This document shows positions 47,971 to 57,719 of a DNA stretch of 59,957 bases, one piece after another (the first letter of the stretch is position 1; the number at the start of each line of letters is the position of its first letter). The stretch comes from Acidobacteriota bacterium. GTDB taxonomy: Bacteria > Acidobacteriota > Vicinamibacteria > Vicinamibacterales > SCN-69-37. The stretch lies in the NCBI GenBank assembly GCA_013203475.1, contig JABMNV010000106.1, forward strand, positions 1 to 59,957, written 5' to 3'. The notes beneath the pieces were generated by a model, which had not been told where the DNA came from, did not search any database, and saw only the letters and a list, made by a program, of their open reading frames with translations. A program made the position numbers and the translations under genes.

Positions 47971-48855
47971 CTATGGCTTGGTCAGGGCTTCGTAGATCCG
48001 TTGCAGTTCTTCCTCGCTGGTGAAGTCGATCTCGATACGGCCGCCCCGGGATTTTCGAATGATGCGGACACGGGTACCAAGCGCCATCTTCAGGGCATCT
48101 TCGGCGGCGCGGGTGTTGGCGTCCACTTTGGGAGCTTCTGGTTTGTCGGATCGTGATGTTGTCTCGCGCTTGACGAGTGCTTCGGTTTCACGGACAGACA
48201 AACCACGGGCAATCACGTCGCGACCCACGCGGCGCTGCGCCGCCTCGTCGGTCAGCGACAGCAGTGCTCGGGCGTGCCCCATCCCCATGGCGCCTTCTGA
48301 CAAGGCCGTGCGAACTTCGGCGGGCAGCCGCAGCAGGCGCATGTAGTTGGCAACGGTCGCGCGGTTCTTGCCGACCTGAATCGCGATGGACTCCTGCGAG
48401 AGTTCCAAGTCGTCCGTGAGTTTTCGATAGGCCTGGGCTTCTTCAATCGGATTGAGATCCTCGCGCTGGATGTTCTCAATCAGCGCCACTTCAAGGAGCT
48501 TGTCGTCGGGCACGTCCTTGACGACGACCGGAACCTTCAGAAGCCCGGCGCGCTGCGACGCTCGCCACCGACGTTCGCCAGCGACGATTTCGTACTGGTC
48601 ACCCACTCGCCGGACGATGATGGGTTGGATGACGCCGTTGGCCCGAATTGACTGTGCTAATTCTTCAAGGCGGTCGTCGTCCAACCGCAGGCGAGGCTGA
48701 CTCGGGTTGGGCGAGAGCAGATCGATATCGAGTTCCGTCGGTTTACCTCGATCGCTCAGCGGTTCGGCCGACTGCGGCGCGCGGGACGGAGGAGGAACGT
48801 TATCGCGGATCAGTGCACTGAGACCGCGTCCAAGGGCGGGGCGTTTGGTGGCCAT
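47971..48855 (-). CDS. parB: Chromosome-partitioning protein ParB
   Basis: The 294-residue ParB has the N-terminal LGRGLSALI box, the CTP/parS region IVAGERRWRASQRAGL and ALIENIQREDLNPIEEA, the HTH region ESIAIQVGKNRATVANYMRLLRLP, and a C-terminal dimerisation helix domain. It spreads from parS sites and loads SMC. A parS site lies 1 kb away at 49876. Gene order parA-parB-selD is unusual in its last member. Confidence 0.96.
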   Translation of the reverse strand: MATKRPALGRGLSALIRDNVPPPSRAPQSAEPLSDRGKPTELDIDLLSPNPSQPRLRLDDDRLEELAQSIRANGVIQPIIVRRVGDQYEIVAGERRWRASQRAGLLKVPVVVKDVPDDKLLEVALIENIQREDLNPIEEAQAYRKLTDDLELSQESIAIQVGKNRATVANYMRLLRLPAEVRTALSEGAMGMGHARALLSLTDEAAQRRVGRDVIARGLSVRETEALVKRETTSRSDKPEAPKVDANTRAAEDALKMALGTRVRIIRKSRGGRIEIDFTSEEELQRIYEALTKP

Positions 48856-48868
48856 GAGTCAGGAAACC

Positions 48869-49672
48869 TCAGTGAGTGGTGCGCGTGGCAGCGGAAAGAT
48901 CGCGGGAAAGAAATTCGCGGGCCAGGGCCACATAGGCTTCGGCACCGCGGGAACGAGCGTCATACAGGATGACCGGCACTCCATGACTGGGCGCCTCGCC
49001 CAGGCGGATATTTCGTGGAATCACGGTCTTGAACACTTTGTCGCCGAAGTACTCACGGATGCTTCCGCCCACCTGCTGGCCTAAATTGGTGCGGTCGTCG
49101 TACATCGTGAGCAGCACCCCTTCCACGTCAAGGCCCGGATTTAGTGACGAGCGCACGCGGTCGAGGGTCGCCATCAGGTCGGCAATGCCCTCAAGGGCGA
49201 AGTACTCACAATTGAGAGGAATCAGCACGGTGTCGGCTGCCACGAGTGCGTTCAATGTGAGGAGTCCAAGCGATGGAGGCGTGTCGATGAAGATGTAGTC
49301 GTACTCGCCGCGCAGGGCGTCCACGAACTTGCGCATCCGTTGGTCGCGGTCCGCCAACATGACGAGCTCGATTTCCGCGCCCGTCAGATCGCGATTGGCT
49401 GGCACGAGAAAGAGGTGGTCGACTCCGGTGGCCAGCACGTAGTCGGCCGCTGGCAAGACGTCAGTCGTCAGTGCGTCATAGACCGTGCCGGCCGGTGATG
49501 ACTGTCCTTTGAGGCCAACTCCGGACGTGAGATTTGCCTGTGGGTCGAGGTCAATTAGCAGCACACGGCGGTCAGCCATGGCGAGGGAGGCCGACAGGTT
49601 GATGGCCGTCGTGGTTTTAGCCACGCCGCCTTTTTGATTGGACACAGCAATGACTCTTGTGTTTTTGGCCAT
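48869..49672 (-). CDS. parA: Chromosome-partitioning ATPase ParA (Soj)
   Basis: This protein of 267 residues is a deviant-Walker ATPase with KGGVAKTTTAINLSASLA (signature Lys), DLDPQANLTSG, and the switch II DTPPSLGLLTLNAL. It drives segregation of ParB-parS complexes. It is 13 nt upstream of parB. The C-terminal GAEAYVALAREFL is typical. Confidence 0.96.
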   Translation of the reverse strand: MAKNTRVIAVSNQKGGVAKTTTAINLSASLAMADRRVLLIDLDPQANLTSGVGLKGQSSPAGTVYDALTTDVLPAADYVLATGVDHLFLVPANRDLTGAEIELVMLADRDQRMRKFVDALRGEYDYIFIDTPPSLGLLTLNALVAADTVLIPLNCEYFALEGIADLMATLDRVRSSLNPGLDVEGVLLTMYDDRTNLGQQVGGSIREYFGDKVFKTVIPRNIRLGEAPSHGVPVILYDARSRGAEAYVALAREFLSRDLSAATRTTH

Positions 49673-49730
49673 GTGACAGATTAAATAATACCTCTAGATT
49701 CCGTGATGGACCTCTATTGTCGGCGGAAGG

Positions 49731-49875
49731 CTTGTCTAGGTCAAGCATGAAGGGTCCTTCAACACCAACGCTGCCTTGGCTTGCTTGTAGGAAGACGGCA
49801 CCAAACCAGGTAAGCAACGCCTCTGGGCCGCGCACCTTTCAATCGCTGGGCCCAAAGCATGAAGGGCTAGACAAG
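49731..49875. repeat. 9-bp inverted repeat CTTGTCTAG...CTAGACAAG abutting parS
   Basis: CTTGTCTAG (49731-49739) and CTAGACAAG (49867-49875) are exact inverted copies; AGCATGAAGGG occurs near each in the same orientation. The right copy touches the parS palindrome directly. The role is unknown. Confidence 0.45.
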
Positions 49876-49891
49876 TGTTCCACGTGGAACA
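49876..49891. promoter_or_regulatory. parS centromere-like site
   Basis: TGTTCCACGTGGAACA is a perfect 16-bp palindrome matching the bacterial parS consensus TGTTYCACGTGRAACA. It lies about 200 bp upstream of parA and about 8 kb from oriC, the normal location for ParB loading. Confidence 0.92.
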
Positions 49892-49922
49892 CGCAGGGGA
49901 CCTGTCGCCCACCTATTCACGT

Positions 49923-50023
49923 CTTCACGCCTCGTGTGCTCACCAGTGCAGAGAAGGCATGGAGCCATCAAGCACCAGGACCTTTCAGAAACGGCCTCTT
50001 CACGCCTTCACGCCTCGTGTGCT
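49923..50023 (+). repeat. Two direct copies of CTTCACGCCTCGTGTGCT
   Basis: The 18-bp sequence occurs at 49923-49940 and 50006-50023, 83 bp apart, in the noncoding region between parA and rsmG. It is not part of any ORF I support. The function is unknown. Confidence 0.6.
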
Positions 50024-50036
50024 TTTGCTTTTGCAA

Positions 50037-50275
50037 CGAGTGGCCTGTACCAGTCAGAAGTACAGTGCCTTTGCGACGGGGCATCCCGCCTGGCGGCGTT
50101 GCTCCTCGCGCAAATACGGCCAGTATTCTTACTCGTCGCGCCTAACCGGGCGGGCGATACAGGCCACTCGTGAGCCGAGTCAGAAGTTCTCCGCGATATT
50201 CAGGCGCGCGGCACCATACGGGGAAAGGCACGACGAATGAAAATACTGCCGGTATTTGAGCGAGGAGCGACGACA
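50037..50275. repeat. Nested imperfect inverted repeats with hairpin cores
   Basis: CTCCTCGCGCAAATACGGCC (from 50102) and the reverse complement of the block near 50231-50270 match over about 44 bp with few mismatches. Each copy has an AATAC-N5-GTATT hairpin core. A second exact 13-bp inverted pair, CGAGTGGCCTGTA / TACAGGCCACTCG (50037-50049, 50158-50170), interlocks with it. This resembles a REP/BIME-like element or a degraded MITE. No coding content is seen. Confidence 0.6.
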
Positions 50276-50360
50276 CCCTTTTGGATGTCCCGCCAGGAAG
50301 GATGAGTTTTACAGCCTCCGTGCCGTCATAAACACGAAAACAACGCGATAAGTCCTTATT

Positions 50361-51026
50361 TTAGAACAACTTAGCGTTCTTGTCTAATATCCACAACTGG
50401 CTTCCTAACGCAGAAACAAGGGGTTCTTTGTGTCCGGAAGTGAACGATGCACTAAAATCCAGTTTCGCCGACGCTTCTGCGCCAAACCAGAATAGGCGGC
50501 CGCCTGGGCGAAGAAACGCCTGAATACTGCTCATCAACCGCCGGTCGGGACGCACAGCTCGTGCCGTCACCACATCAGCCGCTTCGTGCAATTCGCTGCG
50601 CGACAGAAGTTCTTCCAGTCGGCAGTTCTCAACCGTCGCGTGTGGCATCGCCAGTTGCCTGATCACTTCCTGGAGGAACGCGCACTTCCTAACCTTGACC
50701 TCCACCATGACCAACCGGACCGGCCTCTGGTTTTCGGCCATCAGCGCGAATGGGATAGCCGGTGACCCGCCACCACTTCCGACATCAATGACTAACTTGT
50801 CATCATGGCCCAGTCGACGCGCTGCCATAACAGGCTCCACAATCAGCCGATCGACGGCATCATCTGACAGTGGGTCGACAGAAAGAGCTGTCAGGTTCAT
50901 CTTCTTGTTCCACCGCGCGAGCAACTCGACGTAGGCGGCAAGGCTGGAGACCTGCTCCTGCGACGCAACGCCTCCAGCGCGCGTGATTCGCCTATTCACC
51001 CGCGCCACGGTATCCCGCTCAGCCAC
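50361..51026 (-). CDS. rsmG: 16S rRNA (guanine-527-N7) methyltransferase RsmG
   Basis: This SAM-dependent methyltransferase of 221 residues methylates G527 of 16S rRNA. Motifs are [17 protein letters not shown], the SAM loop [31 protein letters not shown] and VTARAV. The GTG start at 51026 sits behind GGAGGA and overlaps the mnmG stop, so the two are coupled. The track ORF is much longer because it runs antiparallel-free through mnmG in another frame; the extra N-terminal part is rejected. Confidence 0.92.
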   Translation of the reverse strand: MAERDTVARVNRRITRAGGVASQEQVSSLAAYVELLARWNKKMNLTALSVDPLSDDAVDRLIVEPVMAARRLGHDDKLVIDVGSGGGSPAIPFALMAENQRPVRLVMVEVKVRKCAFLQEVIRQLAMPHATVENCRLEELLSRSELHEAADVVTARAVRPDRRLMSSIQAFLRPGGRLFWFGAEASAKLDFSASFTSGHKEPLVSALGSQLWILDKNAKLF

Positions 51027-52854
51027 GGCGTCCTCCGCGCGCCACCCGCGAGGCCACAATGGCCACAGCGGCGGGTGTGACACCAGGAATGCGCGACACC
51101 TGGCCAATAGTGGTCGGGCGGACTGTCGAGAGCCGTTCCACCATCTCTCTCGAGAGGCCAGGGATTCCTTCGTAGTCGAGACCGTCGGGAATACGGCGAT
51201 CGTGCTGACCCTCCACCCGTACGCGCTGCGCGTCATCTCGCTTGAGGTAGCCGCGGTACTTGCACTCGGCCTCGACCGTCGCCGCATCAATTTCACGTAC
51301 ACCGCCGGTCTCAAACCCGTAGCCAGCCGCGACCACGGCCGCCATCCGAACAAGAGGACGCCCCAACGCCTCAGCGGCCGTGCTCGTGATGCCGTCGACC
51401 ACCACGCGAGTCGCCTCTGCGCTCGTGCGGTTCCGCTCCAACCGCGCCATGCGCGCCGAGAACCGTGCCCACTGCTCGTCACTGACGAGTCCAAGGTCAC
51501 GACCAACACCGCACAGCCTCACGTCGGCGTTGTCGATCCGCAGCCTCAGCCGATGCTCGGCCCGCGACGTAAACATTCGGTACGGCTCGAGGCACCCACG
51601 TGTAACGAGGTCATCGATCAGAATGCCAATGTACGCCTCGTCGCGTCGCAACACCACGGCGCCGGCCCGGCAAGCCGAACAGGCCGCATTGATCCCGGCC
51701 ATCACTCCTTGGGCCGCCGCCTCTTCGTACCCCGACGTGCCATTAATCTGCCCGGCAAAGAACAGGCCTGGCACTCGCTTCGCCTCAAGCGACCCGTGAA
51801 GTTCTGTCGGTTGAATGAAGTCGTATTCCACGGCGTACGCATGGCGCAGCACGACCGCGTCCTCAAGTCCGGGCATCGCGTGCACAATGGCGTCCTGGAT
51901 CTCAGGAGGCAGGCTCATCGACATACCATTGACGTAGATCTCATCCACGTCCAAGCCTTCCCGCTCAAGAAAAATTTGGTGTCGCTCCTTGTCCGGGAAG
52001 CGCATAACCTTGTCCTCAAGCGAGGGACAATACCTCGGGCCCACGCCTGAAATCTGTCCGTTGTACAGAGGCGACCGACCGATATGCTCGCGGACCAACT
52101 GATGCACCTCGTCCGTGGTGTGGACGATATGGCAGGACATTTGAGGACGGTCGATTCGCTCGGTTGAGAACGAAAACGGCACAATGGACTCGTCGCCCAA
52201 GTCCTCCTTGAACCGACTGAAATCAATGCTCTTGCGATCAAGCCGCGGGGGAGTTCCTGTTTTGAGCCGCCCCATCTCAAAACCAAATCCGCGCAGCGAC
52301 TCTGCCAGATGGTGCGTGGGTGGCTCCCCAGCCCGCCCCGCCGGACGCTGGGAATCACCGATGTGCACGAGCCCATTCAAAAACGTCCCGGTCGTCACCA
52401 CCAGTGCGCGACACGAGACGTGCTCGCCATCCTCGAACTCCAGTCCCGTCACTGTGCCCTGATCGACCAGAACACGACCGGCCCGACGAAACAGCCAACT
52501 GATGTTCTTGTGCGTGGCCAACGCGTTCTTCACCCAGGCGCCGTACTGCCTCTTGTCCGCCTGTGCGCGTGGCGACCAGACCGCGGGACCACGACTGCGA
52601 TTGAGCAACTTGAACTGCAACCCAGTCGCGTCGATCGCACGGCCCATCAAGCCGCCTAACGCATCAATCTCTCGAACGAGATGTCCCTTTGCCGTGCCGC
52701 CAATTGCCGGATTACACGGCATCAGCGCGACCGTCTCTTCCGAGAGCGTACATAACCCAACCCGGCACCCCATCTGCGCGGCGGCCCAGGCCGCCTCCAC
52801 CCCCGCGTGTCCGGCACCAATCACCACTACGTCGTAGTCGTGGGACGTCTTCAT
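51019..52854 (-). CDS. mnmG: tRNA uridine-5-carboxymethylaminomethyl modification enzyme MnmG
   Basis: This FAD/NADH enzyme of 611 residues works with MnmE to make (c)mnm5U at wobble U34. It has the FAD loop [44 protein letters not shown], and the Cys region [12 protein letters not shown]. The ATG overlaps the mnmE stop as ATGA. The product nucleoside is a substrate for 2-selenouridine formation, so SelD could also serve this pathway. Confidence 0.97.
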   Translation of the reverse strand: MKTSHDYDVVVIGAGHAGVEAAWAAAQMGCRVGLCTLSEETVALMPCNPAIGGTAKGHLVREIDALGGLMGRAIDATGLQFKLLNRSRGPAVWSPRAQADKRQYGAWVKNALATHKNISWLFRRAGRVLVDQGTVTGLEFEDGEHVSCRALVVTTGTFLNGLVHIGDSQRPAGRAGEPPTHHLAESLRGFGFEMGRLKTGTPPRLDRKSIDFSRFKEDLGDESIVPFSFSTERIDRPQMSCHIVHTTDEVHQLVREHIGRSPLYNGQISGVGPRYCPSLEDKVMRFPDKERHQIFLEREGLDVDEIYVNGMSMSLPPEIQDAIVHAMPGLEDAVVLRHAYAVEYDFIQPTELHGSLEAKRVPGLFFAGQINGTSGYEEAAAQGVMAGINAACSACRAGAVVLRRDEAYIGILIDDLVTRGCLEPYRMFTSRAEHRLRLRIDNADVRLCGVGRDLGLVSDEQWARFSARMARLERNRTSAEATRVVVDGITSTAAEALGRPLVRMAAVVAAGYGFETGGVREIDAATVEAECKYRGYLKRDDAQRVRVEGQHDRRIPDGLDYEGIPGLSREMVERLSTVRPTTIGQVSRIPGVTPAAVAIVASRVARGGRRG

Positions 52855-54245
52855 TTGCCGATACAGAACCGGCTGAAAATGTGTTCGAGCAGTTCGTCTG
52901 CTGTGCGTCGACCGGTCACCGCCTCGAGCGCGTCCCGAGCCTCGCCCAACTCGGCAAGCACCAATTCTTCGGTGCCCCCTTCGCCCAGGTTCTTCCGCGC
53001 GCGTTCCACTGCGACTAACGCGCGCTCCAGTTGCTGCACATGCCGTTGATTAGAGACCATCGGTGTGTCTCGCTCGACTTGACCTCCCGCCATCGCCGCG
53101 ACCACAGTGGCTCGCAACGCCTCAAGTCCGGCACCAGTCACGGCTGATACCAACTGCGGCACCTCTCCCGGGCGACTCCCGGACCACTCTAGTGGTGCGT
53201 CTGACAAGTCGCTCTTGTTTCCCACGACCAATCGAGGGCCACTCACGGCCTCCAATAAACGCCGGTCGTCCTCGCCCAGGGGTTGGCTCGCGTCAAACAC
53301 CAACAACGTCAGAGCCGCCACGGCGCGCGCTTGAACGGCGCGCCGAACACCTTCTTCCTCGATCGCGTCCACCGACTCACGCAACCCGGCAGTGTCAACC
53401 AGCGTCACTGGAACTCCAAGAATGTCCACGTGTTCTGTCAGCACATCTCGAGTGGTCCCAGCCATGGGGGTGACGATGGCTCTCGACGCTCCAACAAGAG
53501 CGTTGAACAGACTCGATTTACCAACATTGGGACGGCCGGCAATCACGACCATTCGGCCCTCTCGAATCACCCGGCCTCGACGACCATCTGACACCAACCT
53601 TGAGAGTGCCGACTCCAAGAGGTCGAGATCAGCTGTCACCTCACGGCGTGTGATGAAGTGAAACCCTTCATCGGGAAAATCAAGTGACGCCTCAAGCTTG
53701 GCAGCCAGGCTGAACAACTGTTCCTCAATCTCACGGACCGCCGTCGTCAGAGTCCCTTCGAGTTGGTCCATGGCGACGCGCGCTTGAAGGGGAGTGACCG
53801 CGTGAATCAAATCGGCCACGGCTTCGGCTTGAACAAGATCAAGGCGTTCGTTCAAATAGGCGCGCAGCGTGAACTCGCCTGGTTGCGCCAACCGCGCTCC
53901 CTCCAGGCACGCCAGGTCTACAATTCGCTGCAAGAGCCAGGGACTGCCGTGTCCGGAGATTTCGACCACGTCTTCGCCCGTGTATGAGTGAGGCGCAGCG
54001 AACCAGGTCACCACCACTTGATCCACTGATTGGTCTGCTGTCGTCTGGTCCACCAGCGCGCTGGTGTTCGAGTGGACCACGGCCAGTGTCGCGTGGCGGG
54101 CTTCGAATCGCGCCGGGCGGTGGGTTAGTCGTTGGGTGATGGCTGTCGCGTCAGGGCCTGACAATCGCACAACGCCCAGTCCACCTCGGCCCGGTGGGGT
54201 GGCGACTGCCACGATGGTGTCCGCGGTGGAAAAGGCGACGTCCAC
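52851..54245 (-). CDS. mnmE: tRNA modification GTPase MnmE
   Basis: This GTPase of 464 residues has an N-terminal formyl-THF-binding domain ([22 protein letters not shown]), a helical domain, an inserted G domain with [16 protein letters not shown] and DTAGLRE, and the C-terminal FCIGK motif whose Cys acts in tRNA modification. It heads the mnmE-mnmG-rsmG set. It lies 15 nt downstream of the KhpB/Jag-like gene. Confidence 0.97.
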   Translation of the reverse strand: MDVAFSTADTIVAVATPPGRGGLGVVRLSGPDATAITQRLTHRPARFEARHATLAVVHSNTSALVDQTTADQSVDQVVVTWFAAPHSYTGEDVVEISGHGSPWLLQRIVDLACLEGARLAQPGEFTLRAYLNERLDLVQAEAVADLIHAVTPLQARVAMDQLEGTLTTAVREIEEQLFSLAAKLEASLDFPDEGFHFITRREVTADLDLLESALSRLVSDGRRGRVIREGRMVVIAGRPNVGKSSLFNALVGASRAIVTPMAGTTRDVLTEHVDILGVPVTLVDTAGLRESVDAIEEEGVRRAVQARAVAALTLLVFDASQPLGEDDRRLLEAVSGPRLVVGNKSDLSDAPLEWSGSRPGEVPQLVSAVTGAGLEALRATVVAAMAGGQVERDTPMVSNQRHVQQLERALVAVERARKNLGEGGTEELVLAELGEARDALEAVTGRRTADELLEHIFSRFCIGK

Positions 54246-54260
54246 GGCGGTCTCTCTCCT

Positions 54261-54722
54261 CTACGTCTGGGCGGACACGGAAATGACGACCGTTTTCAGA
54301 AAATCTTCACCCACACTCACGGTGCCCATTCCAGGTTCGTCGGCGACCGTCAGGTGCACAAGGCGACGCTCGTAGGGATTAAGGGGGCCCATCTCCTGGG
54401 CTATTCCTGAGTCGCGCGCTTTCTCCATCAGGCTTTGCGCCATCTGCCGCAACTCGTCATCCTTCGCCTTGCGAAACCCCTGGACGTCAACGATGTAGTG
54501 ACGGTCACCACGCTCTTCACGACGAAAGGCGGTATTGACGATCACCTGTAGTGCGTCGATCGTTTCACCCTGCCTCCGGAGCAATGTGTCTGCGCCTTCT
54601 CCGGTGATATTCACCCGAGCCGCGTCAGGGGTCTCATCAAGCGCCACGTCGAGCGACAGGCCCATCGCGCCAAGGACGTCAGTCAGAAAATCAAGTACTC
54701 GTGCATCAAGTTCTGGGTTCAT
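54261..54722 (-). CDS. KH-R3H RNA-binding protein (Jag/KhpB-like), without Jag-N domain
   Basis: The 153-residue protein has a KH-like region (ARVNITGEGADTLLRRQGETIDALQVIVN) and a C-terminal R3H domain (NPYERRLVHLTVADEPGMGTVSVGEDFLKTVVI). The usual N-terminal Jag_N segment is missing and the GxADxLLRRQGET motif is the family GETLDALQ signature. It binds single-stranded RNA. Position between yidC and mnmE is the standard origin order. Confidence 0.9.
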   Translation of the reverse strand: MNPELDARVLDFLTDVLGAMGLSLDVALDETPDAARVNITGEGADTLLRRQGETIDALQVIVNTAFRREERGDRHYIVDVQGFRKAKDDELRQMAQSLMEKARDSGIAQEMGPLNPYERRLVHLTVADEPGMGTVSVGEDFLKTVVISVSAQT

Positions 54723-54735
54723 CTCGTGTCCTCTG

Positions 54736-56508
54736 CTACTTTCCCTGTGCCTTTGGTGTTGCGGCCCGGCCGGCCTGTTTTGCCCGGCGTTCGGCGCTTG
54801 TGCCGCCCAGGGCCTCAGGCCCCGTTGAGCCTGGCTTGCTCGGCGATCCGATCATGCGGTTGGTCATGAACTGCTGCCCCACCGTCATGATGTTGCTCAT
54901 CAGCCAGTAAATCACAAGCCCAGCGGGCGCCCACAGGAACATGACCATGAAGATCAGGGGCATGAACATGAAGATCTTCTGTTGTGCGGGGTCCGCCGTA
55001 GAAGGCGTCATTTTTTGCTGCACAAACATCGTCACTCCCATCAACACCGGTGTGATGTAGAGCGGGTCCATCTGGGAGAGGTCAGTAATCCAACCAAAGA
55101 ACGGTGCGCCGCGCAGTTCGATGGCGACAGACAACATGGCGTAAAACGCAAACAACACCGGCATCGTCAGCAACATGGGCACACAACCACTGGCTGGGTT
55201 GACGCCCCGTTGTTTATAGAGCGCCATCATCTCGGTGTTCATTTTCTGGCGATCAGGATCAGTGATCTTCAGCTTTTCGTAGCGCTTCTGAATCGCCTTC
55301 ACCTCAGGCTGAATCTCCTGCATCTTGCGCATCGACACCATGCTGCGATGCCGCAGTGGAAACATGATCGCGTTCAGGATGATTGTCAGGAGCACGATCG
55401 ACCACCCGAAGTTGCCGACGTAGGTATTGATCCACTTGAGCGACTGCAGAAGGGGGACCACCAGCCACGCGAAGATCCCAAAGTCAATGGCGCGCACCAG
55501 TTGGGTGTCGACAGCCTTCAACACATCGAAGTCTTTCGGTCCGACGAAGAAGGGCATGTTCATCGCGCCAGGCGTCGACACGCTGTAGGAGACAAACGAA
55601 CGTTCTGTCACGCCCGTCTCGGTCGCATCTGGTTCGGGCGTCGGCAACGTGACGGGCTGGAACTCCATGCGCACACTGCGAGTGCCAGGTATCGCCGCTG
55701 ACAGGAAGTACTGATCTCCAACCCCGGCGAAACGCATAACGCCTTCATACGCCGGTTGCTCGAGTAATGAACTCGCACTGGGGCGCTCGACGCTGCCGTC
55801 CTTGTGAAACACAGCAGCCGACGGGTACGCGGCCGTCATCCGGCCACCCGTCGAATAGCCGATACCTACGGCGGGGCCAAACTTGAGGGTCACCGGCCGC
55901 GCCACGCCTTGCACGTCTACCGAGGCGTCAACCGTCATCATGTAGGGCATGCCGTCAGGCTGAAAATGGAAACTTTTCCGTGCCGTCAGGCCTGTCTCGT
56001 CCTGATACTCAAAGCTCAATGTCCCCGGCGCAGCTCCCAGAGACAAAGGGCCCAGCGAGCTTGGCTTGAACTTGGCCACCGACAACACGGCTGACACGGC
56101 GTCCTGGTCAGTCGCCAGGGTAAAAGGGTGTGGATAGTTGGCTGGCAGTTGCGGCGGGATCAAATCGAGCGGCTCGCCATTGGTATCGAAGTATTTCTTC
56201 AACCGCCAACTTTTGATCGTTGCGCCCTCTGTTGAAAATACGGCGTAGACCGTGTCGGTGTTCACGATGATGTCGCGAGCCTCGGTGTCGCCGACAAGGG
56301 TCGCAGGCATCTCGATTGGAGCCGGTGTGATCGCGGCCACCTCTGGTGCCGCTGGCGTCGCAGCGCCTTGCGTCAGCGCCGCAGGCGCCCCTGCAGGCCC
56401 GGTGGGCGCAGCGGCCGGCGGGGCCACTTGCGGAGGCACGATATAGTTCTGGTAGACCGCGAGAATGCCGAACGACAAAACAATTGCGAGGAAGACGCGC
56501 TTTTCCAT
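54736..56508 (-). CDS. yidC: Membrane protein insertase YidC
   Basis: This protein of 590 residues inserts and folds inner-membrane proteins. It has an N-terminal helix (KRVFLAIVLSFGILAVYQNYI), an Ala/Pro-rich linker, the large periplasmic beta domain of Gram-negative YidC (about 85-340), and the conserved helical core (MFPLRHRSMVSMRKMQEIQPEVKAIQ...). The long periplasmic domain indicates a diderm cell. The ATG at 56508 replaces the 76-codon-longer track start, which overlaps yidD. Confidence 0.96.
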   Translation of the reverse strand: MEKRVFLAIVLSFGILAVYQNYIVPPQVAPPAAAPTGPAGAPAALTQGAATPAAPEVAAITPAPIEMPATLVGDTEARDIIVNTDTVYAVFSTEGATIKSWRLKKYFDTNGEPLDLIPPQLPANYPHPFTLATDQDAVSAVLSVAKFKPSSLGPLSLGAAPGTLSFEYQDETGLTARKSFHFQPDGMPYMMTVDASVDVQGVARPVTLKFGPAVGIGYSTGGRMTAAYPSAAVFHKDGSVERPSASSLLEQPAYEGVMRFAGVGDQYFLSAAIPGTRSVRMEFQPVTLPTPEPDATETGVTERSFVSYSVSTPGAMNMPFFVGPKDFDVLKAVDTQLVRAIDFGIFAWLVVPLLQSLKWINTYVGNFGWSIVLLTIILNAIMFPLRHRSMVSMRKMQEIQPEVKAIQKRYEKLKITDPDRQKMNTEMMALYKQRGVNPASGCVPMLLTMPVLFAFYAMLSVAIELRGAPFFGWITDLSQMDPLYITPVLMGVTMFVQQKMTPSTADPAQQKIFMFMPLIFMVMFLWAPAGLVIYWLMSNIMTVGQQFMTNRMIGSPSKPGSTGPEALGGTSAERRAKQAGRAATPKAQGK

Positions 56509-56524
56509 GTGAGGTAACGAAAGA

Positions 56525-56794
56525 TCAGGACCGTGTCGAGCGTGAATTGCCGGGCACAGGATCAATCCCGTGGGGCCCGAACGGATGACATTTGAGAACG
56601 CGGCGCAGGGAGAGCCACCCCCCGCGCAAGAGACCATGTTGCTCCAGGGCGGAGACCGCATAATGAGAGCACGAGGGCTCAAATCGGCACGCGCCGCCAG
56701 CGAACGGAGAGAGTAGCAATTGATAGGTGTGAACAACGGTCACGCCGACACGCACTCCCAATCGTCGGGACCATGTGTTGGCGCGGACCGGCAT
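56525..56794 (-). CDS. yidD: Membrane protein insertion efficiency factor YidD
   Basis: The 89-residue protein has the YidD signature YQLLLSPFAGGACRFEPSCSHYAVSALEQHG followed by KCHPFGPHGIDPVP. It assists YidC-mediated insertion. The ATG at 56794 has GAGGT about 8 nt upstream, and it begins 11 nt after the rnpA stop. It lies between rnpA and yidC as usual. Confidence 0.93.
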   Translation of the reverse strand: MPVRANTWSRRLGVRVGVTVVHTYQLLLSPFAGGACRFEPSCSHYAVSALEQHGLLRGGWLSLRRVLKCHPFGPHGIDPVPGNSRSTRS

Positions 56795-56805
56795 CGCGTG
56801 TGACC

Positions 56806-57168
56806 TCACGCCTGGCCTCTGATTCTTGTGAGAGCCGTACAAAAATCCTCGTCCACCGCCGCGAATGGCGCCCCTAGCATTGCGCGGCGGGGAATGGCTA
56901 CCAAATCAAGTCCTTTGAGTCCACGCTCACCCACGGTATCGGGTTCCGAGTGACGGAAGATTTCGCGTAGGCGCCGTTTGGCGCGATTTCTGGCCACGGC
57001 GTTGCCAAATTTCCGGGACGCGATAAGTCCCAGACGATCATGGCCGTGTTCGTTGACCAACCCCAGCAAGGTGACGTACTTCGTGGCCACGCGGTGACCA
57101 CGTTCCTGAACCGGCAGAAACTCTGGCCGGGACTTCAGTCGAACCGATGGACGAAAACGCTGTGACAT
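56806..57168 (-). CDS. rnpA: Ribonuclease P protein component
   Basis: The 120-residue basic protein is the protein subunit of RNase P, which trims tRNA 5' ends. It has the RLGLIASRKFGNAVARNRAKRRLREIFR signature (RNR motif) that contacts the RNA subunit. It lies between rpmH and yidD. Length is typical. Confidence 0.96.
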   Translation of the reverse strand: MSQRFRPSVRLKSRPEFLPVQERGHRVATKYVTLLGLVNEHGHDRLGLIASRKFGNAVARNRAKRRLREIFRHSEPDTVGERGLKGLDLVAIPRRAMLGAPFAAVDEDFCTALTRIRGQA

Positions 57169-57213
57169 GGGAGCGCCGCGGCGTCTTTCTCGACGCCGGG
57201 AGCTGGCTACCAG

Positions 57214-57357
57214 CTAGCGGGTGGAAACCGTCAGGCGTTTACGCCCTTTGGCGCGGCGACGCTTCAGTACAAGACGGCCGTTTTTGGTGCGCATCCGCAC
57301 GATGAAGCCGTGCGTGCGACGACGGCGGCGAACATTAGGTTGAAAAGTACGCTTCAT
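57214..57357 (-). CDS. rpmH: 50S ribosomal protein L34
   Basis: This 47-codon gene is too short for the ORF track. It reads [20 protein letters not shown] with [20 protein letters not shown] after it, the invariant L34 sequence. Stop TAG is at 57214-57216. It precedes rnpA by 45 nt and faces oriC. Confidence 0.97.
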   Translation of the reverse strand: MKRTFQPNVRRRRRTHGFIVRMRTKNGRLVLKRRRAKGRKRLTVSTR

Positions 57358-57719
57358 CAGACTCCCTCTCGGAGCGTCCTTCCTCCACTCTGGAGAAACA
57401 CTGATGCTACTGGAGGCGGGAAAAGCCTGTCAACGTACGATGTCTGAAGCGTATGCTTAAAGTCGTTCGCTTCGGGTTTTCCACAGGTGTGGAAAAAACT
57501 GTGGAAAACAAGGGGTTTTCGCAGTCTTAGGCCAAAAAATGCAGTCTTTTCAAGTGGTTCCGTGAGGCGAAAGTGTGAAAATACTTACTGAGTAAGGGTT
57601 TTGGTGGGCCATATTCTCGAAACGCTTGCTGCAAAGGTGTTTCATAAGGGCGAAAGCTCAGAAACGCCCGTGTAACAAGGGTCCATGGATCCTCTTTGGA
57701 TTGTCGCGGCAAGGCAGAA
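57358..57719. other. Origin region oriC, rpmH-dnaA side
   Basis: The divergent rpmH-dnaA spacer is visibly AT-richer than its surroundings and holds a cluster of three DnaA-box-like 9-mers: TTTTCCACA at 57477-57485 (+), and TGTGGAAAA at 57488-57496 and 57500-57508 (reverse orientation). A run AAAAAACTGTGGAAAAC follows. Combined with rnpA-rpmH-dnaA-dnaN order, this is the likely replication origin or part of it. Confidence 0.82.

Noticed and set aside
50983-52050. 355-aa plus-strand ORF opposite mnmG
   Set aside because: It is an antisense shadow of mnmG with no motif or ribosome binding site.
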